Part shown: positions 8,372 through 16,295 of the stretch, one piece after another
Layout of the letters: the number at the start of each line of letters is the position of its first letter
Position numbering within the stretch: the first letter of the stretch is position 1
Origin: Nitrospirillum iridis
GTDB taxonomy: Bacteria > Pseudomonadota > Alphaproteobacteria > Azospirillales > Azospirillaceae
Assembly (NCBI RefSeq): GCF_014205765.1
Contig: NZ_JACIIZ010000007.1
Coordinates: 248,001-312,000 of the forward strand
Reading direction: 5' to 3'
DNA length: 64,000 nucleotides
Translations under genes and position numbers: made by a program
The notes under the pieces: model-generated
Database searches by the model: none
What the model was told of the DNA's origin: nothing
Seen by the model: the letters and a program-made list of their open reading frames with translations, nothing else

Positions 8372-9742
8372 CTAGACCGCCGCCGGGTTCTCCAGGGCCG
8401 CTTCCGCCGGGACGGCGGCCGGCGGCGTGCGGCTTGGCAAGGCGATGTCGCGCAGCGACTTCGACGTCAATCCCACGGCCACCACCATCCACAGCGCCAG
8501 GCCGCAGCCCAGGAACATGGCCTGGGGGGGCACGTAGCGCATCAGCCCGCCGCACAGGGCCGCGGACAGGGGCGCCAGGCTCATGACGATGAACATGAAC
8601 AGGCTCATGCCCCGGCCCAGCATGGCGGGGGGGATGCGCCGCTGGATCCAGGTGAAAACGCTGATCTGCATGAAACCCGCCATGCAGCCGGCCACCCCCA
8701 TCAGCAACGCGGCCTGCCAGGTGTGACGGGTCACGCCCATGGGCATGAACACCAGGGCCACGATGGTGTCCACCATCAGGATGGTGGTGCCCAAGGTGCG
8801 CAGGCGCAGGTTGGGGCGGGCGCCTGAGATGGCCATGCCCACCAGGGTGCCCAGGCCGTGCAGGCCCATCATCACGCCGTAGCCGTCGGCGCCGTCGGCC
8901 AGCCGGTCGCGGGCGAAGACGGGCAGCACCGCCTGCAACGGACCGGCGATGAAGAAGGTCACGGCGGAGAAATAGAGGCACAGGGCGCGCAGGCTGGGAT
9001 CGTTCCAGAAATGGCGGATGCCATCTCCGATCGAGCGGAACACGGCGCCCAGGTCTTCGTCCCTATTTCGCTGATCGGGGACCGCCAGCATCCGCACCCG
9101 GTACAGGGTCAGGGCGGAAATGACGAAACTGAGGCAGTCCACCAGGAAGGCGACGCCCAGGCCCTCCAATTCCGAAGGCGCCTGCGCGCCGCCGGAGGGG
9201 GCCTTGCCGCTGCCACCCACCAGGGCGATCAGGCCGCCGGCCATGAGCGGGCCCAGCAACAGCGTCGCCTGGCGCATGCCCATCATCATGCCGTTGGCCG
9301 CCTGCAACTGGTCGCCCGGCACCACGCGCGGCAGGATGGACGTTCCGGCGGGAATGCTGAAGGCGCTGGTCAGGCCGATGGCGAAGGCGACGACGCACAG
9401 CACCGGCACGGTCAGCGTGCCGGTCAGCACGCCGCCGGCCAGCCCACCCAGCAGCACGGCGTTCACGTATTTGGTCAACAGCAGGACGGTGCGGGCCGGA
9501 TACCTGTCCACCAGCGCGCCGCCCAACAGCAGGAACACCGCGCGCGGCAGGCTGATCAGACCCAGCACCAGGCCCATGGCCAGCGTGTCGTTGGTGATCG
9601 CCAGAACCAGCCAGGGCATGGCCAGCAGGCTGAACTGGTCGCCCACCATGGAGATGACGCCGCCGCTGATCAGCCACAGGAAGTTGCGGTTGCGCATCAG
9701 GGGGGTGGGTGGGCGCTTGGCGCGCGGTGATGGGGTGGACAT
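8372..9742 (-). CDS. MFS efflux transporter (EntS/drug exporter-like)
   Basis: A 456-residue protein with about 12 membrane segments. RNFLWLISGGVISMVGDQFSLLAMPW at the N terminus, then GLVLGLISLPRAVFLLLGG and VDRYPARTVLL (motif A region), match the MFS_3/enterobactin-exporter subfamily that pumps out siderophores, macrolides or other drugs using the proton gradient. It follows the padR gene by 12 bases on the same strand, so the two form an operon in which PadR is expected to repress its own exporter. A large loop between helices 6 and 7 (DQRNRDEDLGAVFRSIGDGIRHF) is typical. Confidence 0.88.
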   Translation of the reverse strand: MSTPSPRAKRPPTPLMRNRNFLWLISGGVISMVGDQFSLLAMPWLVLAITNDTLAMGLVLGLISLPRAVFLLLGGALVDRYPARTVLLLTKYVNAVLLGGLAGGVLTGTLTVPVLCVVAFAIGLTSAFSIPAGTSILPRVVPGDQLQAANGMMMGMRQATLLLGPLMAGGLIALVGGSGKAPSGGAQAPSELEGLGVAFLVDCLSFVISALTLYRVRMLAVPDQRNRDEDLGAVFRSIGDGIRHFWNDPSLRALCLYFSAVTFFIAGPLQAVLPVFARDRLADGADGYGVMMGLHGLGTLVGMAISGARPNLRLRTLGTTILMVDTIVALVFMPMGVTRHTWQAALLMGVAGCMAGFMQISVFTWIQRRIPPAMLGRGMSLFMFIVMSLAPLSAALCGGLMRYVPPQAMFLGCGLALWMVVAVGLTSKSLRDIALPSRTPPAAVPAEAALENPAAV

Positions 9743-9754
9743 AGGGGGGGCGCC

Positions 9755-10444
9755 TCAGGACAAGGGATTTTTGGCGTCCGGCTTCGGCCTGTTGGCCGAT
9801 CGCGGTTTGGACCGGGGGGCTTTCGCCGGCGGCGGCAACTGCTGGTACTCGGGGGGCAACGTACCGCCGGGGAACAGGCCCATCAGACGCGCCCGTTCGT
9901 AGTCAGGCGGGCGGATGTCCCCGGCCTCGAGGGTGTCCACCAGTCGGGCCAGCCAGGCGTTCTCCGCCTCCATATGCGCCAGGCCGTTTTCCAGGATGGC
10001 GCGCATGCCGGTGGAATGGATGGGCGCCAGATGGTCGGCCAAGGCCTTCAGGGGGGCGTGATAGGCCAACTGCTCCCGCAGCCTGTGGCGCAGGGCATCC
10101 GCCACCACCGCCGGATCGGCGTGGTGCAGGAACATGAGTGCCGGATAGAGCGGGTGATAGCGGGGGGAGAGGTCCGCCAGCCGTTCCGCCATCAGGGCGT
10201 GGAAGCGGGCCTTGCCGGCGGGCGTCAGGCCATAGGTGGTGCGTTCACCGCCCCTGGCCACCGTCTCCACGCCCTTGGCCTCGATCAGGCCGTCCCGCGC
10301 CAGGCTGCGCACGGCGTAATAGAGCGTGCCCACGTCCACGTCGATGTAGTGGTCCACATGGGCCGCCGTCAGCCGCCGCTTGATTTCATAGGGGTGCAGG
10401 TCGCCGCCCTGCAGCACGCCCAGGATGAGGAGTTCCGCTTTCAT
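9755..10444 (-). CDS. PadR family transcriptional regulator
   Basis: A 229-residue regulator. The N-terminal winged helix (LLILGVLQGGDLHPYEIKRR, VGTLYYAVRSLARDGLIEA, ERTTYGLTPAGKARF) is typical PadR; the remaining helical region is the Vir_act_alpha_C-like dimerisation part, and a basic tail (SKPRSANRPKPDAK) is added. PadR proteins repress efflux or phenolic-acid genes until a small aromatic or drug ligand binds. The adjacent MFS exporter is the obvious target. AT-rich palindromes directly before the start suggest autorepression. Confidence 0.9.
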   Translation of the reverse strand: MKAELLILGVLQGGDLHPYEIKRRLTAAHVDHYIDVDVGTLYYAVRSLARDGLIEAKGVETVARGGERTTYGLTPAGKARFHALMAERLADLSPRYHPLYPALMFLHHADPAVVADALRHRLREQLAYHAPLKALADHLAPIHSTGMRAILENGLAHMEAENAWLARLVDTLEAGDIRPPDYERARLMGLFPGGTLPPEYQQLPPPAKAPRSKPRSANRPKPDAKNPLS

Positions 10445-10445
10445 G

Positions 10446-10479
10446 GTTTAATTAAACTAATATAGTTGGATTAAACTAT
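10446..10479. promoter_or_regulatory. candidate PadR operator and padR promoter
   Basis: A perfect 12-bp palindrome GTTTAATTAAAC (10446-10457) touches the padR start, and a second dyad ATAGTT/AACTAT (10462-10467, 10474-10479) follows; TTTAAT recurs in both. The block is strikingly AT-rich in a 70% GC region and sits where padR transcription must begin. Assignment to PadR is inferred from position. Confidence 0.5.
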
Positions 10480-10538
10480 CAATCGGCTTTCGCGATGCCC
10501 CTTGCGGGCGGCGGCCGGTCGCGATTCAATGCGGTCCC

Positions 10539-10886
10539 ATGAACCGTCTCACCCTCCGCCTCGATTTCGGTGACCAGGGCGCCGTGGGGCCCGGCAAGAT
10601 CCGCCTGCTGGAAGCCATCGCCGAACACCGTTCCATTTCCGCCGCTGGCCGGGCGATGGGCATGTCCTATCGCCGCGCCTGGCAATTGGTGGACGCGCTG
10701 AACCAGACCTTCGCCCTGCCCTCGGTCACCACCCAGGTGGGCGGCGGCGGGGGCGGCGGGGCGGCCTTGACCGACTTCGGGCAGGAGTTGGTGGCGGCAT
10801 ACCGGGCCATGGAAAAGGCGGCCGCCGAGGCCACGGCCGAAACCCGCGCTGGCTTGGCCCGCCGGTTGAGGGTGCCCGGCGCGTAA
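10539..10886 (+). CDS. ModE-like single-domain regulator
   Basis: A 115-residue winged-helix protein matching the N-terminal DNA-binding half of ModE: KIRLLEAIAEHRSISAAGRA, MGMSYRRAWQLVDALN, then a Gly-rich wing (GGGGGGGAALTDFG) and a helix (LVAAYRAMEKAAAE). The two molybdate-binding MOP domains of full ModE are absent, as in many alphaproteobacterial homologues. It is convergent with modABC, which supports a role in molybdenum control. How it senses molybdate without MOP domains is not evident; the MOP domain of ModC might provide a link, but this is speculation. Confidence 0.85.
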   Translation: MNRLTLRLDFGDQGAVGPGKIRLLEAIAEHRSISAAGRAMGMSYRRAWQLVDALNQTFALPSVTTQVGGGGGGGAALTDFGQELVAAYRAMEKAAAEATAETRAGLARRLRVPGA

Positions 10887-10905
10887 GCCTGTGGGCCGCC
10901 CGGGG

Positions 10906-12036
10906 TTAGGTGGCAGGATCCAGGGCGACGGCCTTGACGATGGCCCACAGCGGCCGACCCGGGGCGATGGCCAGGGCGGCGGCGCTGGTGCCCGTGACAC
11001 GGGCCAATACCGTGGCGCCGACGCAGTCCAGCCGCACCACCCGGCTGCCATCCTCTTCCAGCCGTACGTCGCTCACCACGCCGGGCAGGATGTTCAGGGC
11101 GGACAGGCCTTGCGGCGCCCGGTCGGACAGCAGCACGTCGCGGGCGGGGATGCGCAGGCGGGTGCGGGATCCGGGGGCCAGCTCGGTCGGCAGGTGTGGC
11201 ACCAGGATGCGGCCGGCGGGGGTGTCCAGGGGGATCAGCCCATCGCCGGTTCGCTCGCCCACCACCGCGTCCAGCAGCGACCCGGCCTCGGCCCCGCCGG
11301 TCAAATCCATCAGGTCGGGGCGGGACCACAGGCTGGACGGGGCGCCCACGGCGCGCACCCGGCCCTGGTCCAGCATCACCACCGTGGTGGCCAGACGCGC
11401 CACCTCCGCCACCGCATGGGTGACGTACAGGATGGGCAGGCCCACCTGATCGCGCAGGCGCTCCAGATAGGGCAGGATCTCGGCCTTGCGCGATTCGTCC
11501 AGGGCCGCCAGCGGCTCGTCCATCAGCAGGATGCGCGGGGCCGCCAGCAGGGCGCGGCCCAGGGCCACGCGCGCCTTCTCCCCCCCCGACAGTCCCGCCG
11601 GGCGACGGGCCAGCAGGGGGGCTATGCCCAGCAGGTCGGCCACCGAGTCCAGCGTGGGCGCCTCCACCGTCAGGTGACGGCGGGCGAACCAGCGGCCATA
11701 CAGCAGGTTCTGGCGCACGGTCAGGTGGGGCAGCAGCCGAGCCTCCTGGAACACATAGCCGACGCGGCGGCGATGGGGCGGCAGCCACAGGCCGCTCGCC
11801 GTATCCACCAGGGGAACGCCGCCAACCGCGATACGCCCCCGGTCGGGCCGCCGCAGGCCCGCCACCAGATCGATCAGGGTGCTCTTGCCCGATCCCGATT
11901 GGCCGAACAGCACGGTCAGGCCTGGGCCGGCGGTCACCGCCGCCTCCAGGTCGAAAGCGCCCTGGCGCAGCGCCACGTCCATATCCAGGGAGGGGGCATC
12001 CAGGGAGGGGGGTGGCGGGGGCGGTGAACCGGCCAT
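10906..12036 (-). CDS. modC: molybdate ABC transporter ATP-binding protein ModC
   Basis: A 376-residue ABC ATPase. Walker A GQSGSGKST (about 45-53), Q-loop FQEARLLPHLTV, signature LSGGEKARVALGRALL (149-164), Walker B ILLMDEPLAALD and H-loop YVTHAVAEV are all intact. The C-terminal ~75 residues are a MOP/TOBE domain (LSALNILPGVVSDV, DCVGATVLARVT) as expected for ModC. The ATG at 12036 overlaps the modB stop in ATGA, showing translational coupling. It powers high-affinity molybdate import with ModB and ModA. Confidence 0.95.
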   Translation of the reverse strand: MAGSPPPPPPSLDAPSLDMDVALRQGAFDLEAAVTAGPGLTVLFGQSGSGKSTLIDLVAGLRRPDRGRIAVGGVPLVDTASGLWLPPHRRRVGYVFQEARLLPHLTVRQNLLYGRWFARRHLTVEAPTLDSVADLLGIAPLLARRPAGLSGGEKARVALGRALLAAPRILLMDEPLAALDESRKAEILPYLERLRDQVGLPILYVTHAVAEVARLATTVVMLDQGRVRAVGAPSSLWSRPDLMDLTGGAEAGSLLDAVVGERTGDGLIPLDTPAGRILVPHLPTELAPGSRTRLRIPARDVLLSDRAPQGLSALNILPGVVSDVRLEEDGSRVVRLDCVGATVLARVTGTSAAALAIAPGRPLWAIVKAVALDPAT

Positions 12037-12752
12037 CACGACAATCCGCCGATGCGCCGGCTGACGCTGCGCGCCAGCGTTTCGGACAGCAGCAATGCGG
12101 CCAGCGACAGGGCCACCGACACCGCCACCAGCCGCAGGGCGCCGGCATCGCCCCCCGGCGATTGGGTATAGGCATAGATGGCGCCCGATAGGGTCTGGGT
12201 GCGGCCCGGGATGTTGGAGACGAAGGTGATGGTGGCGCCGAACTCACCCAAGGCCTTGGCGAAGGCCAGCACCGACCCCGCCAGCACGCCCGGCAGCATC
12301 AAGGGCAGGGTCACGGTGGCGAACACCCACACCGGTGGGGCGCCCAGGGTGCCGGCGGCCTGTTCCAGCTTGGCGTCCACCGCCTCGATGGACAGGCGGA
12401 TGGCCCGCACCATCAAGGGGAAGCCCATGACGCCAGCGGCCAGCGCCGCCCCCGTCCAGTTGAAGGCGAAGACGATGCCCAGGCTGGACAGCGGCTTGCC
12501 GATGAGACCCTGGCGCCCCATCAGCAGCAGCAGGCCATACCCCGTCACCACCGGCGGCAGGATCAGGGGCAGGTGGATGACGCCGTTCAGCAGGTCGCGC
12601 CCCCAGAATCGGCCCCGGGCCAGCGCCAGGGCCACCGCGATGCCAGGGGGCAGGGCCGCCAGGGTGGCCCAGATGGCCACCTTGAGGCTGAGATGGATGG
12701 CCGCCACCTCATCCGGGCCGAAACCCAGGGTGGCCAAACCGAGGTCGATCAT
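12036..12752 (-). CDS. modB: molybdate ABC transporter permease ModB
   Basis: A 238-residue inner-membrane permease with five to six helices. The conserved EAA-like loop is present (AAGTLGAPPVWVFATVTLPLM), followed by LPGVLAGSVLAFAKALGEFG and FVSNIPGRTQTL, typical of CysT/ModB permeases. It forms the membrane channel of the molybdate importer. It lies 33 bases after modA and overlaps modC by four bases. Confidence 0.94.
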   Translation of the reverse strand: MIDLGLATLGFGPDEVAAIHLSLKVAIWATLAALPPGIAVALALARGRFWGRDLLNGVIHLPLILPPVVTGYGLLLLMGRQGLIGKPLSSLGIVFAFNWTGAALAAGVMGFPLMVRAIRLSIEAVDAKLEQAAGTLGAPPVWVFATVTLPLMLPGVLAGSVLAFAKALGEFGATITFVSNIPGRTQTLSGAIYAYTQSPGGDAGALRLVAVSVALSLAALLLSETLARSVSRRIGGLS

Positions 12753-12785
12753 GGGGTCCGGCCTGCTCGGGAAGGCGTCAGGGGA

Positions 12786-13601
12786 TCACTTCGCCGACAG
12801 TACGGTGAAACCCTGGGCTTCGAACAGGGGGCGCGCCTTGGGGCTGGCCAGGAATTCCAGAAAGGCCTGCGCCTGGGCGCTGACGCTGTCCTTGGCCAGG
12901 GCGATGGGATAGAGGATGGGGGCGTGGCTGTCGGCCGGGAAGGTGGCGACGATGCGCACCCCCGGTTCCGCCGCCGCGTCCGTGGCGTAGACGATGCCCA
13001 GCGGCGCTTCCCCCCGGGCCACCAGGGCCAGGGCGGCGCGCACATTCTCCGCCGGGGCCAGGCGGTCCTGCACCTTGTCCCAGGCGCCCAGCTTGGTCAG
13101 CGCGGCCTTGGCGTACTTGCCGGCGGGCACGGCCGCCGGGTCGCCCACGGCCAGGCGGCCCCCCTTCTGTGCCGCGTCCAGCGCCTGGTCCAAGGCGAAG
13201 CCCGGCTTGATCTCCACACTGGTCTTGGCGTCGGCGGCGGCCACCAGCACCAGGCGGTTGCCCAGCAGGTCGTGGCGGGTGGTGGTCTGGATCAGGCCCT
13301 TGCCGGCAAGGTAATCCATCCAATCCTCATCGGCCGAGATGAAGATGTCGGCGGGCGCGCCGGCCTCGATCTGCTTGGCCAGGGCGGAGCTGGCGGCATA
13401 GGTGATGGTGGCCTTGGCGCCGCCGCTGGCGGCGTAGGCCGTGTTGGCGGCGTCCAACGCGTTCTTCAGGCTGGCCGCTGCGAACACTAGCGGCCCATCC
13501 CCCTGCGCCTGGGCGGCCGGCGCACCCAGGCCCGTCGCCACCGCCACGGCCACCGCCATGGCCAACCGGCACATCCCCCGGCGATTCCACATTTTACGCA
13601 T
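12786..13601 (-). CDS. modA: molybdate-binding periplasmic protein ModA
   Basis: A 271-residue secreted protein. Start at 13601 (MRKMWNRR) gives a good signal peptide ending in APAAQAQ. Mature-protein motifs VFAAASLKNALD, ITYAASSALAKQIEAGAPADIF, GKGLIQTTTRHDLLGNRLVLV and AENVRAALALVARGEAPLGIVYATDA are characteristic of ModA, which captures molybdate or tungstate for ModBC. It is the first gene of modABC and has a ModE-type palindrome 31 bases upstream of its start codon. Confidence 0.95.
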   Translation of the reverse strand: MRKMWNRRGMCRLAMAVAVAVATGLGAPAAQAQGDGPLVFAAASLKNALDAANTAYAASGGAKATITYAASSALAKQIEAGAPADIFISADEDWMDYLAGKGLIQTTTRHDLLGNRLVLVAAADAKTSVEIKPGFALDQALDAAQKGGRLAVGDPAAVPAGKYAKAALTKLGAWDKVQDRLAPAENVRAALALVARGEAPLGIVYATDAAAEPGVRIVATFPADSHAPILYPIALAKDSVSAQAQAFLEFLASPKARPLFEAQGFTVLSAK

Positions 13602-13631
13602 GTCCCGTGGCCCCCTTGGCGCTTGGTTCAA

Positions 13632-13655
13632 CGCTATATCCCCATAAATATAGCG
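13632..13655. promoter_or_regulatory. ModE-type operator before modA
   Basis: CGCTATAT (13632-13639) and ATATAGCG (13648-13655) form a perfect 8-bp inverted repeat with an 8-base spacer. This closely resembles the known ModE box (CGnTATAT half-sites). It sits just upstream of modA, where molybdate-bound ModE would block transcription. Confidence 0.8.
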
Positions 13656-13885
13656 CGAGGGGACGGCGCCCGCCAATGCGTAACGCGCGGCGGGGCATCG
13701 CTTGTCTTTGCAGGGGTGCGAACGATCGCGTTCCGCAACGGCGGACATGCCAAAGGCTGTCGTGCAATTTGCAACCGGACCGCATGTCCTCTTGCCGCTG
13801 GCGGCTCTGCGTCGGCTGGCGCCAGGCTGATGCCCTGCCATTCATGCGGGGGGCGGCACCCTCGCGCCTGTCTCACATCTGGGGG

Positions 13886-14272
13886 ATGTCGTCCATGACC
13901 AGCATTTCGTCGACCACCGGCACCAACATGACCGTCTCGCTCAGCTCCTTGCTGCAGTCTGGCGGCAGCACGTCCAGCGACGCGTCTTCCTCCTCCACGT
14001 CCTCCTCGGACAGCAGCGGTTCGACCAGCAGCGCCAGCGGCAGCTCCTCGACCAAGACGGTGACCAGCACGGTCACCGTCTCCGCCCCCGATGGGTCGAC
14101 CACGACCACCGTGACCTATTCCGATGGTTCCACCACCGTGACCACCACCCCGGCCACGCAATCGGCCAGCGGCAACGGTTCCGGCACGGGGTCGAGTGGC
14201 GACAGCGACGCCAGCAGTGCCGGCAGCAGCAGCCAGGACGGGCAGATCAGCTCCGTCAACATGCTGGTGTAA
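13886..14272 (+). CDS. Ser/Thr-rich low-complexity small protein
   Basis: A 128-residue protein in which Ser and Thr make up well over half the sequence. It begins MSSMTSISSTTGTNMTVSLS, with no evident signal peptide, contains a long Ser/Gly tract and then a Thr/Val beta-like stretch (TKTVTSTVTVSAP, TTTTVTYSDGSTT), and ends SSVNMLV. GGGGG precedes the ATG; a second ATG three codons on is possible. I cannot assign a function. Composition could suit a secreted or surface filament-like protein or a disordered linker protein, but nothing proves export. The reading frame is plausible rather than certain. Confidence 0.5.
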   Translation: MSSMTSISSTTGTNMTVSLSSLLQSGGSTSSDASSSSTSSSDSSGSTSSASGSSSTKTVTSTVTVSAPDGSTTTTVTYSDGSTTVTTTPATQSASGNGSGTGSSGDSDASSAGSSSQDGQISSVNMLV

Positions 14273-14381
14273 TCAAATTACCTTGTGCGCAATATAATTC
14301 ATCCTGTAGCCTTGGGGGGACAGTCGGGAACCCCAAGGCACAGGGCCGCCGGGGACTTTCCGCGAGCGACGGGGGCGGACC

Positions 14382-14864
14382 ATGGCGACGGTTTATGATT
14401 ACACGGTGCGGGACGCGGCGGGATCGCCGGTGGACATGGCCGCCTATCGCGGCAAGGTCGTGCTGGTGGTGAACGTGGCCAGCAAGTGCGGCTTCACCCC
14501 GCAATACAAGGGGCTGGAGGCCCTGTACCGCACGTACAAGGACCAGGGCCTGGTCATCCTGGGCTTTCCCTGCAACCAGTTCGGCCAGCAGGAACCGGGC
14601 GACGCGCAGGAGATCCAGAACTTCTGCTCCCTCACCTATGACGTGACCTTTCCCGTATTGGCCAAGGTCGAGGTCAACGGCCCGGGTGCCGAGCCGCTTT
14701 ATGAGCATCTCAAGGGCCGGGCCCGCGGTTTCCTGGGCAGCAAGTCCGTCAAATGGAACTTCACCAAGTTCCTGGTGGGCAAGGACGGCCGGGTGAAGCG
14801 CTACGCCCCCTTGGCCAAGCCCGAACAGCTGGAAAAGGCGATCCAGGCGGCGCTGGCCGCCTGA
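14382..14864 (+). CDS. gpx: glutathione peroxidase family (thiol peroxidase)
   Basis: A 160-residue BsaA/Gpx-type peroxidase that reduces hydrogen and organic peroxides. The catalytic Cys36 lies in NVASKCGFTPQY; the partner residues are Gln70 (CNQFGQQEPG) and Trp125 (KWNFTKF), giving the usual Cys-Gln-Trp site. Cys82 (FCSLTYDVTFP) is in position to act as resolving Cys, so thioredoxin rather than glutathione may be the reductant. Length is normal and no signal peptide is visible, so it is cytosolic. It stands alone with a ~100-base upstream region. Confidence 0.92.
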   Translation: MATVYDYTVRDAAGSPVDMAAYRGKVVLVVNVASKCGFTPQYKGLEALYRTYKDQGLVILGFPCNQFGQQEPGDAQEIQNFCSLTYDVTFPVLAKVEVNGPGAEPLYEHLKGRARGFLGSKSVKWNFTKFLVGKDGRVKRYAPLAKPEQLEKAIQAALAA

Positions 14865-15016
14865 ACGGGCGTAATACACCCCCTCAATCGCCGGGCGGCC
14901 ACATCCGTGGCCTTGGCTTCCTCGCTCCGCCCTGCGGTGCTCGCTCCGGCGGACGCGGTCGCGTCCTAAGGCGGCATCAGTCAGAAACGCGTTTCGCTGC
15001 ATCATGAACGGGTTAC

Positions 15017-15052
15017 GAGCGAGACGTGACCACAGGGGGTCACATCTCGCTC
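15017..15052 (-). terminator. hairpin at the end of the GNAT gene
   Basis: GAGCGAGACGTGACC (15017-15031) pairs with GGTCACATCTCGCTC (15038-15052) with one mismatch and a 6-base loop. It spans the stop codon region of the GNAT gene and lies between it and convergent gpx. No T-tract, so a moderate-confidence terminator. Confidence 0.5.
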
Positions 15053-15660
15053 TGGGGCGTGTATTCGTCGGCCAGCAGGCCCATGACCAGGCTGTCGTGC
15101 CACTGCCCCATCAGGCAATAGGTCTGCCGCTCCCGCCCCTCGGTGCTGAAGCCCAGCCGTTGATAGCAATGGATAGCGCGGGTGTTGATGGTCAGCACCC
15201 GCAGGCCGATGCGGTGCAGGCCCAGGGGGCCGAAGGCATGGGGTAACAGCAGGCGCATGGCCCGCATGCCCAGGCCCCGGTTCAGCACGCCCGGGTCCAG
15301 CAGGCCGATGCCCAGGCTGGCCGTCCGCAGGCCGGGGGCAAGCGAATCGTTCACCCCGCCCAGCCGTACGGTGCCGATCATGCGGTCTGGCAAGGGGCCA
15401 TCCGGCCCGTCCACGCCCGGCTCGGGCAGGGCGATGGCCCAGCTGTAAGGAAACTTCCGCTGATCGGCCATCCAGGTGTCCGCATCCTCCCGGGTATAGG
15501 GCGGGTTGCCGCCGCTGCCATCCCACCCCATAAGCCGGTGGATTTCCGCGTCGCGGCCCAGGGCGTGTCGCGCGATGGCGTCATCGGGCCGCAGGGGCCG
15601 CAGGATCAAACCGTCATCGCCCAGCCGGGGCAACACGATCGCCGTTTCATGATCCGCCAT
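15040..15660 (-). CDS. GNAT family N-acetyltransferase
   Basis: A 206-residue acetyltransferase of the RimJ/RimL-like group. LILRPLRPDDAIARHAL is the N-terminal beta-alpha start, ASLGIGLLDPGVLNRGLGMRA is the acetyl-CoA pyrophosphate-binding segment (GxG), and INTRAIHCYQRLGFSTEGRERQ the C-terminal motif. ATG at 15660 is preceded by AAGGAA. It transfers acetyl groups from acetyl-CoA to an amine, often a protein N terminus or small molecule; the target is unknown. Single gene, convergent with gpx. Confidence 0.87.
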   Translation of the reverse strand: MADHETAIVLPRLGDDGLILRPLRPDDAIARHALGRDAEIHRLMGWDGSGGNPPYTREDADTWMADQRKFPYSWAIALPEPGVDGPDGPLPDRMIGTVRLGGVNDSLAPGLRTASLGIGLLDPGVLNRGLGMRAMRLLLPHAFGPLGLHRIGLRVLTINTRAIHCYQRLGFSTEGRERQTYCLMGQWHDSLVMGLLADEYTPQSEM

Positions 15661-15739
15661 GGCGGCACCGTTCCTTGGCCGTTGGGGATCACCTTCCCCG
15701 AAACGGCAAGGGCCTGGCAAGCGGGTTAGGCGTCAGGCC

Positions 15740-16165
15740 TCAAGACTCGATCTTGATCTGGTCGGGATCCGACACGACGATGTGGGTCTGATAATAGAAC
15801 TTGCCGGTGCGCTTGCCGCCGGAAATGTACCAGATGGGCACACGCTTGGCTTCGCCCAGCACGGTGATGCGGTGGCCCTTGAAATAGCTGTCGGCGTCCT
15901 GGCCGTACAACTGCTTGAACAGCGGCAGGGCCGAGGGCAGGATCTCGATCGACAGGTTGTGCGGGTCGCGATAGTCCTCCAGCGAATTCAGGAAGATGCG
16001 TCCCTCCGTCCGGCCTGTGGCCGTCACGTCCATGATGAAGGTGTCGGAATAGACGTCCGGCGCCACCGCGGCGGCCTGCTGGATGGCGTCCTCCGTGGTC
16101 AGCGGCTGTGTGGCGCAACCGGCCAGCAGGGCGAAGCCCGCGATCAGGAAAGCGATGGTCTTCAT
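15740..16165 (-). CDS. lipoprotein, unknown function
   Basis: A 141-residue lipoprotein. The signal (MKTIAFLIAGFALLAGC) ends in a lipobox LAGC at Cys17. The mature part contains TATGRTEGRIFLNSLEDYRDP, LSIEILPSAL and YFKGHRITVLGEAKRVPIWY, suggesting a small beta-rich domain of a kind often seen in conserved proteobacterial lipoproteins, but I do not recognise it. The ATG at 16165 was chosen because it gives the signal peptide; the upstream extension has no such feature. Confidence 0.75.
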   Translation of the reverse strand: MKTIAFLIAGFALLAGCATQPLTTEDAIQQAAAVAPDVYSDTFIMDVTATGRTEGRIFLNSLEDYRDPHNLSIEILPSALPLFKQLYGQDADSYFKGHRITVLGEAKRVPIWYISGGKRTGKFYYQTHIVVSDPDQIKIES

Positions 16166-16295
16166 GGGGGCGAGTCCCGGTTGTGGGAAGGTCCCCCTCT
16201 GAATAGACAATCCCCCCACTTTGTTCAATTTGGGGGCGACAAAAAGCCGCCTCCGCACCGAATTCCGCAGGACCCCGCCGGCGGCGTCCGAACCG

